NCBI RefSeq assembly: GCF_042767895.1
Contig: NC_091554.1
Location: forward strand, 43,228,692-43,241,191
DNA from: Penaeus vannamei
Lineage: Eukaryota; Arthropoda; Malacostraca; Decapoda; Penaeidae
Length of the DNA stretch: 12,500 nucleotides
Direction of reading: 5' to 3'
Shown here: positions 1 through 9,357 of the stretch, in pieces
How the letters are laid out: each line of letters starts with the position of its first letter
Position numbering within the stretch: the stretch's first letter is position 1
Translations under genes and position numbers: made by a program
Notes under the pieces: model-generated
Database searches by the model: none
What the model was told of the DNA's origin: nothing
The model's input: only the letters and a program-made list of their open reading frames with translations

Positions 1-136
1 AAAACGGCCTCTCCCCCTTATCCAACCCCTCGCCCCCCCCCTTAGAAAAAGATAAACAAAAAATCCGGCATCTCCCCCTTTTCCAACCCCTCGCCCCCCC
101 CCCCCCCTTAGAAAATAATAAACAAAAAATCCGCGA
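1..136. repeat. Two copies of a 61-66 bp unit with a poly-C tract
   Basis: Two adjacent, nearly identical blocks each run CTCCCCCTT, CCAACCCCTCG, a C run, then CTTAGAAAA, TAAACAAAAAATCCG. The CTCCCCCTT starts are 61 bp apart (11 and 72). The CTTAG starts are 66 bp apart (41 and 107). The difference is the length of the C run: 9 C at 33-41 and 14 C at 94-107. The first copy begins at or before the window edge, so the array may extend leftwards. C-run slippage explains the length change. No coding content is visible. Confidence 0.85.
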
Positions 137-474
137 ATCCTATTCTCATTTTTCCCTCTCTCTCTAAAGTACACGCGAGTCCCTCGGAGTGCATACCGTT
201 ACACAAGACAATACACACAGAATCACAGTACAAACACCAATACCAAGATCCAGGATATAAATAACACCGACAACGGACACGGGGGAAAAACCGACCTTGT
301 GCACAGGCAGCGTAAGGTCGCCCATTGTTAACGGGAGGACCTGTTACCCGGGCAAATATTGGAGCTCCGAGTGACGACAAAAGAACCTGGTCGTTATTTC
401 TATCGGGTTCCGTAGTCACCAGCCGCTGTGCGATCACTAATGCCATGGACAAGAGCCAAGCTTCTCTATCCATT
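137..474. other. Non-repetitive segment, no gene assigned
   Basis: Base composition is more balanced than in the surrounding microsatellites. A minus-strand frame of 121 codons is open over 108-473, and a plus-strand frame is open from 325 to 594. I recognise neither product. The minus frame runs into the poly-C repeat and the plus frame ends in T-rich low-complexity sequence (a run of Leu, Phe and Ile codons), which argues against both. An inverted repeat CGACCTT/AAGGTCG lies at 292-298 and 314-320 with a 15-nt loop. The segment could be single-copy intergenic DNA, a fragment of an exon, or part of an old transposable element. The sequence alone does not decide. Confidence 0.35.
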
Positions 475-562
475 TATTTGTTTATTTGTTTATGTGGTTG
501 GGTGTTTTGTTTGTTTGTTTGTTTTATCATTTGCTTGTATGTTTTTTTATTGTTGTTTTTAG
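475..562. repeat. TTTG/TTTA tetranucleotide-type low-complexity tract
   Basis: Short runs of TTTATTTG and TTTGTTTG are mixed with GTATG and T runs. The tract is an imperfect microsatellite. It sits directly before a much longer ATT-type microsatellite. Confidence 0.7.
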
Positions 563-584
563 AGAGTATTATTGTTGTTATTCT

Positions 585-1228
585 TATATTATGATTAAGA
601 TTGTCATAATTTTGTTATTATTTTTATTATGATCATCATTATTAATGTTATTTCTATCATTTCTATTATCATTATTATTATTACTACTATTATTATTATC
701 ATTATTGTTTTTTATTACTGACAGTGCTGTTATTAGCACTATTACTATTATTATCATTATTATTATCATTATTATTATTATCATTATTATTATCATTATC
801 ATTATTATCTGGAGTACCGTTACTATTATTATTATCTATTATTATTATTATTAATTATATTATTATTATTACTATTATTACTATTATCGCATTATTACCA
901 TTATTATTATCATTATTATTTCATTATCATATTTCATACCACTGATATTAGCATTATCACGATTATTATTATTATCATTACTACTATCATAGTTCATAAA
1001 TAATAATGTTAGCGATATCTCTATTATCATCATTGTCATTATTCTATTTGATAATACGGTTTTCGGCATTGATAATATTAGTATCATTATCATTATCACT
1101 ACCATTATCATTACCATTACAATTATCATTAACATTATCATCAATATTTTCGTAATTACCACATAATTATTGCAGCCTATTTTTATCATCATAACCAACA
1201 TCACTAACATAGATCTAATGCCATTCAC
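585..1228. repeat. ATT/ATTATC microsatellite, pyrimidine orientation
   Basis: About 640 bp are built from ATT, ATC and ATTATC words on the plus strand, with scattered substitutions (ACT, ACC, GTT). The cleanest part is roughly 735-810 and 835-890. Past about 1000 the pattern is more degraded. Open frames here encode only Ile, Leu, Asn or Met runs and are not genes. The same motif in the opposite orientation fills 4660-5453. Confidence 0.9.
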
Positions 1229-1829
1229 CATTTAAATCTTTTCTTTTTTATTTGATTTCACTAAAGCAGGAATCACAAATAAAACTTTTACATACTTAAC
1301 TTCATTATAAAGTACTTTTCTTTAGCAATTTAAAGTTATCGGGATAATTAGCCGCACTAAATTACTAACTACATTAACCACCTTGTTTGATATAACCCGG
1401 TCATAAAAAAATGTTGGATATATATGCTGTAGACATAGCTAACGACGTGATAATAACCACCTGAATTTGCATATTCATTAGCAGCAAGGGTAAACTTCAA
1501 GATGTAAGTAAAATTAAGTAGAGATTATAGGACTGTATACATGAGAATGCCATATTTCACCCCGAACAGAACTCCCGGTTGTGAAAACTCTACGGGGCTT
1601 TCCACCCACATTTAACTGACTTCGAACTGAGGGGATGATGTAAAGCCAATTTCATATGAACGACATTTAATTATAAAAAGACTAAATAACCCGCGGCGAT
1701 ATCTGCAGTACCCTCTCCATAATCCTAAAAAAAATAGAAAAAAAATGTCCAATAATATAAAAATACTCAGATCTTCATTAATTCACGGAGCATTATCGGC
1801 TATCGCTCCCACCCTTCTCCCTCAGAACT

Positions 1830-1830
<1 letters not shown>
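1229..1830. other. AT-rich non-repetitive stretch, no gene seen
   Basis: About 600 bp of AT-rich sequence without an obvious tandem period. Stops are frequent in all frames, and the only frame above 100 codons here starts at 1745 and runs into the (AT)n tract. I see no tRNA fold, no convincing promoter and no recognisable transposon end. The likely reading is intergenic or intronic DNA. Confidence 0.5.

Positions 1831-1831
<1 letters not shown>

Positions 1832-1891
<60 letters not shown>
1832..1891. repeat. (AT)30 microsatellite
   Basis: An uninterrupted run of 60 alternating A and T bases. It is self-complementary and can extrude as a cruciform. It is followed at once by a pyrimidine-rich tract. 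Confidence 0.97.
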
Positions 1892-1893
<2 letters not shown>

Positions 1894-1955
1894 TCTTCAT
1901 CCTTTCTTTTTTTTCTTTTTTTTTCTTTTTTTTCTATTTTTTATTTTTTTTTCAG
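1892..1955 (+). repeat. T-rich pyrimidine tract ending in CAG
   Basis: The run is almost only T with single C bases, and ends TTTTTTTTTCAG at 1955. On the plus strand this looks like a strong polypyrimidine tract plus AG, as at a 3' splice site. No coding frame with exon character follows: the downstream sequence has mixed stops and low-complexity purines. I treat it as a simple T-rich repeat with an incidental acceptor-like end. Confidence 0.6.
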
Positions 1956-2174
1956 ATTTCATATATCTAAACCATTTCAGGATTTTCCAAAAACAACCAT
2001 CTCATTCTCCCCCGCTCTGCGCGACCCTCTCGTCCCCATCCTGTACGCTACCCTCATCCTCAGCGTTTTATGAAGATTGCAGTACAATATTTCATTGAGA
2101 GTCTGAGGGCTTCATAATACCCCCAGAGCTTTTCTTTTAGACTTCCGGAATTTCCCTTGTCCAACAGGACGTCT
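1956..2174. other. Short non-repetitive segment, nothing identified
   Basis: A stretch of about 220 bp with a C-rich part (2000-2060) and mixed sequence. No frame of note and no RNA gene is visible. Confidence 0.4.
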
Positions 2175-2470
2175 AAGAAGGGGGAAGATGAAGGAGAAGA
2201 AGGAAGAGGAAGAGGGAGAAGGAAGATGAAAAGAGAAGGAAGACGGGAAGAAAGGAGTGAAAAATAAGGGAGAGGAGAGAGTGAGGTTTTGGGAAAATAT
2301 ATAGAGAAAGGAATGGGAGAGAGAAGCGATAACAGAAAGATAACCAATATAAATGAAGAAAAAATAAATAAAAGAAAAAAGGAGAAAAATCCGAAAAGGG
2401 GAAATAAACAATAAAAAGAAAATGATACTAATAAATAAGGATTAAAAGAAAAAATAAATAAAATCCGTAA
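2175..2470 (+). repeat. Polypurine (GA-rich) tract
   Basis: The plus strand is nearly all A and G from about 2177 to 2300 (GAAGAAGG, GGAAGAGG, GAGAAGGAAG words). It then becomes A-rich with AAATAA and AAAGAAAA words to about 2470. Minus-strand open frames of 95 and 99 codons here encode Ser, Leu, Pro and Phe runs and are composition artefacts. Polypurine/polypyrimidine DNA of this length can form triplex (H-DNA); that is general knowledge, not shown here. Confidence 0.75.
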
Positions 2471-2540
2471 AAGACGCAGCCCCTCTAACCGTCCTCATCA
2501 CCACTACACCCAAGGCCCACCAATAACACCCTCCAACAAC

Positions 2541-3947
2541 ACCCATCCCATCGCTTCAAACCCACGTCCCGAACGCACTAAATAGATAGATAGATGGATA
2601 ATCATACGCAAGAGCCACACAAACCAAACCCCAGACAACTAAAGAGATAAATAAGTAAACAAATAGAGTATCATTATTATAGAATATGCAATCCCTTTCC
2701 CTACATCCCTACATTCTTGCTGCACTCACCCCATCCCATCGCTTCAAAACCACGTCACGAACGCACTAAATGGATAGATAGATAGATAATCATACGCAAG
2801 ACCCACACAAACACCAACACAGACCAAAGCCCACACAACTAAAGAGATAAATAAGTAAAAAAATAGAGTATGCAACCCCCTAGCTGCACTCACTCCCTCC
2901 CATCACTTCAAAACCACGTCACTAACGCATTAAATAGATAAATAGATAAATAATCATACGCAATAGCACACAGGCGCCAACACAGACCAACAACCAAACA
3001 ACTAAAGAGATAAATAAGTAAACAAATAGAGTATGCAACCCCGTTCCCTACATCCCTACAACCTAGCTCTACTCACCCCATCCCATCGCTTCAAAACCAC
3101 GTCACGAACGCACTAAATAGATAGATAAATAGATAAACATACGCAAGAACACACAGACACCAACACAGACCAACAACCAAACAACCAAAGAGATAAATAA
3201 GTAAACAAATAGAGTATGCAACCCTCTAGCTGCACTCACCCCATCCCATCGCTTCAAAACCACGTCACGAACGCACTAAATAGATAGATAAATAGATAAA
3301 CATACGCAAGAACACACAGACACCAACACAGACCAACAACCAAACAACCAAAGAGATAAATAAGTAAACAAATAGAGTATGCAACCCTCTAGCTGCACTC
3401 ACGCCATCCCATCGCTTCAAAACCACGTCACGAACGCACTAAATAGATAGATAGATAGATAATCATACGCAAGAGCACACAGACACCAACACAGGCCAAC
3501 AACCAAACAACTAAAGAGATAAATAAGTAAAAAAATAGAGTATGCAACCCCCTAGCTGCACTTACCTCATCCCATTGCTTCAAAACCACTTCACGAACGC
3601 ACTAAATAGATAGATAAATAGATAAATATACGCAAGAACACACCAACACCAACACAGACCAACAACCAAACAACTAAAGAAATAAATAAGTAAACAAATA
3701 GAGTATGCAACCCCATTCCCTACATCCCTACAACCTAGCTGCACTCACCCCATCCCATCGCTTCAAAACCACGTCACGAACGCACTAAATAGATAGATAA
3801 ATAGATAATCATACGCAAGAACACACAGACACCAACACAGGCCAACAACCAAACAACTAAAGAGGTAAATAAGTAAACGAAGAGAATATTATTATTATAG
3901 ACTGTGCAACCCCCTTTCCCTACATCCCTACAACCTAGCTGCACTCT
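2541..3947. repeat. Tandem array of eight copies, 163/183 bp unit with GATA core
   Basis: Each unit contains CATCCCATCGCTTCAAAACC, then ACGTCACGAACGCACTAAAT, a (GATA)n-like run, CATACGCAAGA, CCAACACAGACCAACAACC, AAAGAGATAAATAAGTAAAC, GAGTATGCAACCC and CTAGCTGCACTCA. The anchor CGCACTA (CGCATTA in copy 3) starts at 2574, 2762, 2926, 3109, 3272, 3435, 3598 and 3781, giving spacings of 188, 164, 183, 163, 163, 163 and 183 bp. The long form carries about 20 bp more (TTCCCTACATCCCTACAA) between GCAACCCC and CTAGCTGCACTCA. Copies at 3109 and 3272 differ at a single base over 163 bp. The first and last copies also share an extra ATTATTATAG insert. No frame stays open through the unit. Confidence 0.93.
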
Positions 3948-4156
3948 CTCAACGTTTAATTAAACTCTCTCGTAACCCTTATACTTTCTCTCTAATACTT
4001 CCACGGCCAACAGGAACAGCAGAGGATATCATAAACTGTGATAGCGGCCGCGTCCTTATAATCAGCTCCTTAGCCAGCTTCTTCCTAATTATAACTAAGA
4101 TGGTCTGTCCTTCTTGGAGTTCCACAAATTTTAATGTCGAGGTTTTGAGTGTTATC
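3948..4156. other. Non-repetitive island with a weak minus-strand frame
   Basis: About 210 bp between two repeat arrays. On the minus strand about 55 codons are open from roughly 4143 to a TAA at 3979-3981, with a mixed, fairly natural residue composition (VELQEGQTILVIIRKKL then AKELIIRTRPLSQF). Upstream the frame runs straight into (AT)n and (AC)n microsatellite coding Tyr-Ile and Cys-Val runs, so no believable start exists. I see no good acceptor site either. It could be a remnant of an exon or a transposon, or chance. I do not recognise a family. A NotI-type palindrome GCGGCCGC lies at 4044-4051. Confidence 0.25.
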
Positions 4157-4520
<364 letters not shown>

Positions 4521-4605
4521 TTTTTCTTTTCTTTTCTTTTCTTTCTTTCTTTTTCTTTTTTCTTCATTATTTTCGTTTTCCTCTTCTTCTGTTTCGTATC
4601 CTCTT
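4521..4605. repeat. T-rich TTTTC/TTTC tract
   Basis: TTTTC and TTTC words make up about 50 bp, then degrade into TC-rich sequence to about 4605. The layout (AT run followed by a TTTTC tract) repeats the arrangement seen at 1832-1953. Confidence 0.75.
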
Positions 4606-4659
4606 TGCGCTCCAAGAAACTGTGTAGATGCAGACACAAGATATAGATTAGAGTGATTA

Positions 4660-5453
4660 TTTTGATAAGCAAAATGACAGTGACAATAATAAAAACAACA
4701 ACAATATCAATAATGATATCAATGGTAATAATAATAATGAGGAGGATACTGGTAAGGATAATAGTAATAATAATATTGATAATAATAATAGTAACTGTGG
4801 TAAGATAAAAAAAAATATGATGATAATGATAATGGTAATAAGGATAATAATAGTAATAATAACAATGATAATAATAATAACTAGTAATAATTATAATAAT
4901 GACACCGAAAATAATGATAATAATAACTATAATGACAATAATGATGATAATGACACTGAAAATGATGATCATGATAATGATAATGGTAAAGATAACTATA
5001 ATGATAAGTATAATAACAAATGATGATAATGATAATACCAGCAACAATGATAATCAATATCAATAACAATTATACTACTGCTACTATTACTATTTCCACT
5101 AATGATAAAGATAATAATGATAGTAATGATGATAATGATAATGATAATAATACCAATAATAGCAATAGTAATAACGATGATAATGATAATGGCAATAATG
5201 ATGATAATGATAATGGTAATAATGATACTAATGATAATAACGATGATAATGACAATGATAATAATGATAATAATAGCAATAGCAACAACGATAATAATGA
5301 TAATGGCAATGATAATACTAATGATGATATAATGATAATAAGGATAATGATGACAGTAATAATGATAATAATAATAATAATAATAATAATAGTAATAATA
5401 ATAATAATGATAATAATGATGATAATAATAATAATAATAATGATAATAACTAG
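4660..5453. repeat. GATAAT/AAT microsatellite, purine orientation
   Basis: About 790 bp are built from AAT, GAT and GATAAT words, with variants such as GGTAAT, GACAAT and AGCAAT. Orientation is uniform throughout. A clean (AAT)n stretch lies near 5366-5390. Open frames on both strands give Asn/Asp, Met/Ile, Tyr/His or Leu/Ser runs and are not genes. Confidence 0.92.
5176..5223. repeat. 24-bp tandem duplication inside the GATAAT tract
   Basis: The 24-bp block beginning GATGATAATGATAATGG at 5176-5199 is repeated at 5200-5223 with one change (GGCAAT to GGTAAT). It shows that larger blocks of the microsatellite, not only single triplets, have duplicated. Confidence 0.8.
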
Positions 5454-5459
5454 AAGCAC

Positions 5460-5662
5460 TAAGAGAGCACATACCTCCTCAAAGACAATAGGATCACTGA
5501 TGCAATAAGAATATTCACGCTTAAAGAATTACACTAAAATCACCTCTTTCTCAAGTACTGATGACGTCCGTAAACATAACCTCCACAGCAGAGATAATGA
5601 AGGCATTAATGATGATAATAGTTACCCCTGTATATAGGATTATTTAATGCAATTATTTAAAA
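5460..5662. other. Non-repetitive segment, nothing identified
   Basis: About 200 bp of ordinary-complexity sequence between the GATAAT tract and the dispersed-repeat remnants. A short GATGATAAT patch lies near 5610. No gene is visible. Confidence 0.4.
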
Positions 5663-5868
5663 AATCCTGGATCCGGATCACCACCAAAATTAACATAATG
5701 GCATATAAGTTAGGCCAAGACACATCTCTGATATTTTTTTAAAATAAAAATCTGTTCGTAAGCTTTTGAATTGCAGTTGCAATAGAGGTAACATGTAATC
5801 ATTAAAAATATGCTGGATCACCACTAAAAATTCATAGCATGTAAGTTAGGTCTAAGACACACCTCTGG
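5663..5868 (+). repeat. Two decayed copies of a probable dispersed (interspersed) repeat
   Basis: Copy A carries CTGGATCCGGATCACCACC at 5667-5685, then CAAAATT, ATAAGTTAGG, CAAGACACATCTCTG to 5730, and AAAATCTGTTCGTAAGC with TTTTGAATTGC at 5747-5774. Copy B carries CTGGATCACCACTAAAAATT at 5813-5832, GTAAGTTAGG and CTAAGACACACCTCTGG to 5867. The two align over about 55 bp with many substitutions and lie about 140 bp apart. From memory, the combination GGATCCGGATCACCACC, then AAGACACACC..CTGG, then TCTGTTCGTAA.TTTTGA resembles a very common dispersed repeat of crustacean and insect genomes. I cannot name the family with certainty. Copy B stops at a microsatellite, so its 3' part is lost. Confidence 0.55.
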
Positions 5869-5869
5869 T

Positions 5870-6100
5870 AAAAATAATGATGGTAATGATTAGGATAATA
5901 ATTATGATGATAACGATAATAATGAGAAAACGTAATGAAAATAACAATAATGATAATTGTAAAAATGATAATTAAAAAATAATAATGATATTAAAAATAT
6001 AAACAATGATGATAATGATAGAAATAAAAGGACAACAATAAAAATAACAATAATACTAATAATAACAACACGATCAACAACAATTACGTCATAAACATTC
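5870..6100. repeat. Degraded AAT/GATAAT microsatellite
   Basis: AATAATGAT, AAAATGATAAT and ACAATAAT words in purine orientation, with more substitutions than the tract at 4660-5453. The minus-strand frame of 76 codons here is Ile/Val/Ser/Leu low complexity. Confidence 0.75.
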
Positions 6101-6365
6101 AAAAAACATTTAAACCTTCCTGTATGCCTCATCCTATCCCATCCCCCGGGTTAGCTTATCAGAATCTTCAAAGTATCCTTTTCCTCATCAACTCCTTAAT
6201 ATCTTATGATCCTAGATATCCAGGACGAAGCTCCTATTGCCATTATACCAAGGTGGTCTTTCTGTTGGCCGTAATCCGTGAAGTTTCCTGGAGTAGAGAC
6301 AAAAGGAAGAGAATAGTGTGGATTTTGTTATTGTTGTTTGTGTTATTTGCAGCTTTTTTGTTATC
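6101..6365. other. Non-repetitive island inside microsatellite, no gene assigned
   Basis: About 260 bp of balanced composition. A plus-strand frame of 82 codons opens at 6124 and ends with a Leu/Phe-rich stretch encoded by TTATTGTTG-type sequence at 6320-6372. That could mimic a membrane segment but is explained by the microsatellite. An imperfect 16-bp palindrome TCCTAGATATCCAGGA lies at 6210-6225. I do not recognise a product and would not annotate a gene here. Confidence 0.35.
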
Positions 6366-7210
6366 ACTGTGATGGTTATGATGAATATGATGATGATAAT
6401 GATAATGATGATGATGATGATAATGGTAATAACGATAATTATAATGATGATTATAATATTAATAATGATAATGATATTGATGATAACAAACAACGACAAC
6501 AACAATAACAATAATCATAACAATGTTGATAATTATAATAATGATAATTACTGTTCTTATTATCAGTATCATCATTATCATTATTATTATCATTATTAAT
6601 ATTATTATCATTATTATCGTTATTATTATTACTAATATGATAATGCTAATAACAGTCATAACAATAGTTATGATAATGATAGTAATGACGATAATAGTGA
6701 TACTAATAATAATGACAATAAAAACAATTATTATTATCATTTTCATAACTAATTTTATTGATGTTCGTATGATTATTACTATGATGATAATAGTAATGTT
6801 TTTTTATTGTTATCATTATCATCATTTTTAATGTTATTAGTATCCTCATTTCCATTAATTTTATTACCATTATTATCACCATTACAAATGTTATTGTTGG
6901 TGTTAATGTCATTTTCATGAATGTTGAATATCATTTTATTGAATTATCTTTAAAATTATTACCATCATGATTATTTTCATTCCTTTTTTTGTCATTGTTA
7001 TTGATATTCTTATCCTTATTATACTCTTACTAATACTGTATTTACCGCCATCATTATCATGATCATTATTTTTATATTAATTATCATTATTATTATCTTT
7101 ATTCATGCTTTTGATTATTTTATTACTACTATTATTACTATGATTATTCTCGTTACTTCTGTCATTTTCATCATTATCACCACTGCTACTACTATTATTA
7201 TTGTTGTTAT

Positions 7211-7320
7211 TATTATTATCATCATCATCAATACTGTTATCATTATTATCATCATCATCAATACTGTTATCATTATTATCATCATCATCAATACTGCTAT
7301 CATTATTATCATCATCATTA
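7211..7320. repeat. 30-bp minisatellite within the ATTATC tract
   Basis: The word ATACTGTTAT starts at 7231 and 7261 and, with one change (ATACTGCTAT), at 7291. Each is followed by CATTATTATC and ATCATCATCA, so the period is exactly 30 bp. About three and a half copies are present, the last ending ATCATCATTA. Thirty is a multiple of three, so the frames stay in phase. Confidence 0.92.
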
Positions 7321-7869
7321 TCATAATAATAATTTTTAATATTAGATATCACCATTAGCATTAGCATTTAACTATAATTATTTTTATCAATATTATGATT
7401 CTTATGATTATAACTATTATTATGATTATGATTATGATTATCATTATTATCACCATTATTGCTACCATTTTATTATGACTATTACTATTAATGTTATCCT
7501 CGTCATTACTATTCCGTTATGATGATTATCATATAATTAGTCTTACTAGGACTACCATTATTATTATCATCTTATTATTGTTTCCAATATCATTATCATT
7601 GATACTATTAATACTTTTGTTATTACTATTATCATTATCATTATCAATGCTACCGATATCATTCCTATTATCATTGCTATTATCATCATTATTACTATCA
7701 TCATTATCTAATGGTAATAATCATAATAGTGATAACAATAATGATAGCAATAATAATAATAATGATAATAACAATAATAATAATAATGATAATAACAATA
7801 ATAATAATGATGATAATGATAATATCAATAATGTTATTATTAATGATAATAATAATAAAAAACAAACAA

Positions 7870-7871
<2 letters not shown>

Positions 7872-7913
<42 letters not shown>
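7872..7913. repeat. (AAT)14 pure trinucleotide run
   Basis: Fourteen uninterrupted AAT units, the longest perfect triplet run I find in the window. The surrounding sequence is imperfect AAT/GATAAT. A pure run of this size is expected to vary in length between individuals. Confidence 0.9.
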
Positions 7914-7914
<1 letters not shown>

Positions 7915-8625
7915 GTAATAATAATTATAACAAAATGATAATAATAATCATAAATGTTATCATTACTATTATTATTGTTGGAAGCATTACTATTTTTATT
8001 ACTTTGTTATCATCGTCATTGATATCAATAGTTCTATTATTATCATTATTATCATTATCATTATTATCATCGTTATTGTTATTGTCATTATCTTTATTGT
8101 TTTATTGTTCCTTATTGTTATCATTATTGATATTAATGATATTATCATTATTATTATTATTGATATTTCAATTATTATCATTGGTATTACTGATACCATT
8201 ATCATAATAATTCATCATTATTTTAATTTGCCCTGGTATTTTATCATTATTATTATAATCTTCATAAATGTTACTGTTATTTTTACTATCATTATCATCA
8301 TTATCCTTTTTATCTTGAATATGATAATGCTAATGATTATTGATAATGATAAGGATGATATTAATGGTAACAATAAAAGTAATGATAATGTTATCATTAT
8401 CATGATAACGATAATGGTAATAATAATGATAATAATGGTAATAATAATGATAATGATAATAATAATAATAGTGATAATGACAATAATAATAATGATGATG
8501 ATAATGATAATGATGATGGTAATGATAATGATGATACTATTATCATTAACGTCATTATTACTATAATCATTATTATTGCTATTATTATCATTATTATCTT
8601 TACTATCATTATCATAATCATGGTT

Positions 8626-8960
8626 ATTGCTGTTATCCTTATCTCCTACCTATCAGTATCACTTAACATCACCACCATTTTTATTCCCACATTTCCTACT
8701 GCGAATACCACTATCCTCGTCATTATCATACCATCACCATCATCATCTCCCTCTTTATTCCCCATCCCAGTTGCCTCTCCGCCGCCAACATATGCTTGAT
8801 CGTCTTAGGGAAACTTCTTCTCAATATTATACTTCTCGACACCTCTCCTGCTCGCTCGCTCCTGTCGCCGTATCGATCTCTGACTCGGGCCTCGTGACTA
8901 AGTGTGTCCTCGTACCCTTCCCCTCCCCCCCCCCTTCTCCATCTCCCTCACTACCCCGCC
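8626..8960. other. Transition segment between microsatellite and minisatellite
   Basis: The ATTATC pattern fades into ATCACC/ATCATC words by about 8750, then ordinary sequence to 8900, then a C-rich run (CCCCTCCCCCCCCCC near 8920-8935) into the first 52-bp unit. A plus-strand frame opens at an ATG at 8627, still inside microsatellite, and stays open into the minisatellite. That start has no support as a gene start. I see no promoter, signal peptide or conserved domain. Confidence 0.4.
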
Positions 8961-9357
8961 CCTCCAACAGCTCTCCATCACTCTCTCCAACGACTGGCTT
9001 TCTTAAGGGCTTCCTCCAACAGCTCTCCGTCACTCTCTCCAACAACTGGTTTTCCTACGGGCTTCCTCCAACAACTGGCTTTCCTATGGGCTTCCTCCAA
9101 CAGCTCTCCATCACTCTCTCCAACAACTGGTTTTCCTATGGGCTTCCTCCAACAGCTCTCCGTCACTCTCTTCAACAACTGGTTTTCCTATGGGCTTCCT
9201 CCAACAGCTCTCCGTCACTCTCTCCAACAACTGGCTTTCCTACGGGCTTCCTCCAACAGCTCTCCGTCACTCTCTCCAACAACTGGCTTTTCTACGGACT
9301 TCCACCAACAGCTCTCCATCACTCTCTCCAACAACTGGCTTTCCTATGGGCTTCCTC

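Larger units (their letters stand above)
6366..8625. repeat. Compound GATAAT/ATTATC microsatellite with repeated strand switches
   Basis: About 2.26 kb composed of one word family read in alternating orientation. GATAAT orientation: about 6372-6549, 6636-6727, 7711-7955, 8320-8385 and 8403-8535. ATTATC orientation: about 6556-6632, 6728-6755, 6805-7700, 7957-8319, a short 8391-8402 block, and 8538-8625. Since ATTATC is the reverse complement of GATAAT, each junction is an inverted repeat. Examples are AATGATAA 7934-7941 with TTATCATT 7957-7964, and AATGATAAT 8521-8529 with ATTATCATT 8539-8547. The stretch around 8391-8414 is a 24-bp palindrome with one mismatched pair. Long open frames here encode Asn, Ile, Leu or Ser runs and are not genes. 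Confidence 0.9.

Noticed and set aside
256..263. TATA box (TATAAATA)
   Set aside because: No initiator at the expected distance and no credible downstream gene. The word is common in AT-rich DNA.
1940..1955. 3' splice site at the T-rich tract ending in CAG
   Set aside because: The tract is good but no exon-like frame follows, and T-rich repeats ending in CAG arise often by chance.
2541..3947. CRISPR-like array of repeats and spacers
   Set aside because: The whole 163-183 bp unit is conserved, with no short repeat and unique spacers, and the setting is eukaryotic. It is an ordinary tandem satellite.
7491..8207. A 238-codon Asn-rich frame with hydrophobic flanks, resembling a prion-like or membrane protein
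   Set aside because: The Asn run is the AAT block and the Leu/Ser/Ile runs are the ATTATC blocks on either side. There is no sequence beyond the microsatellite.
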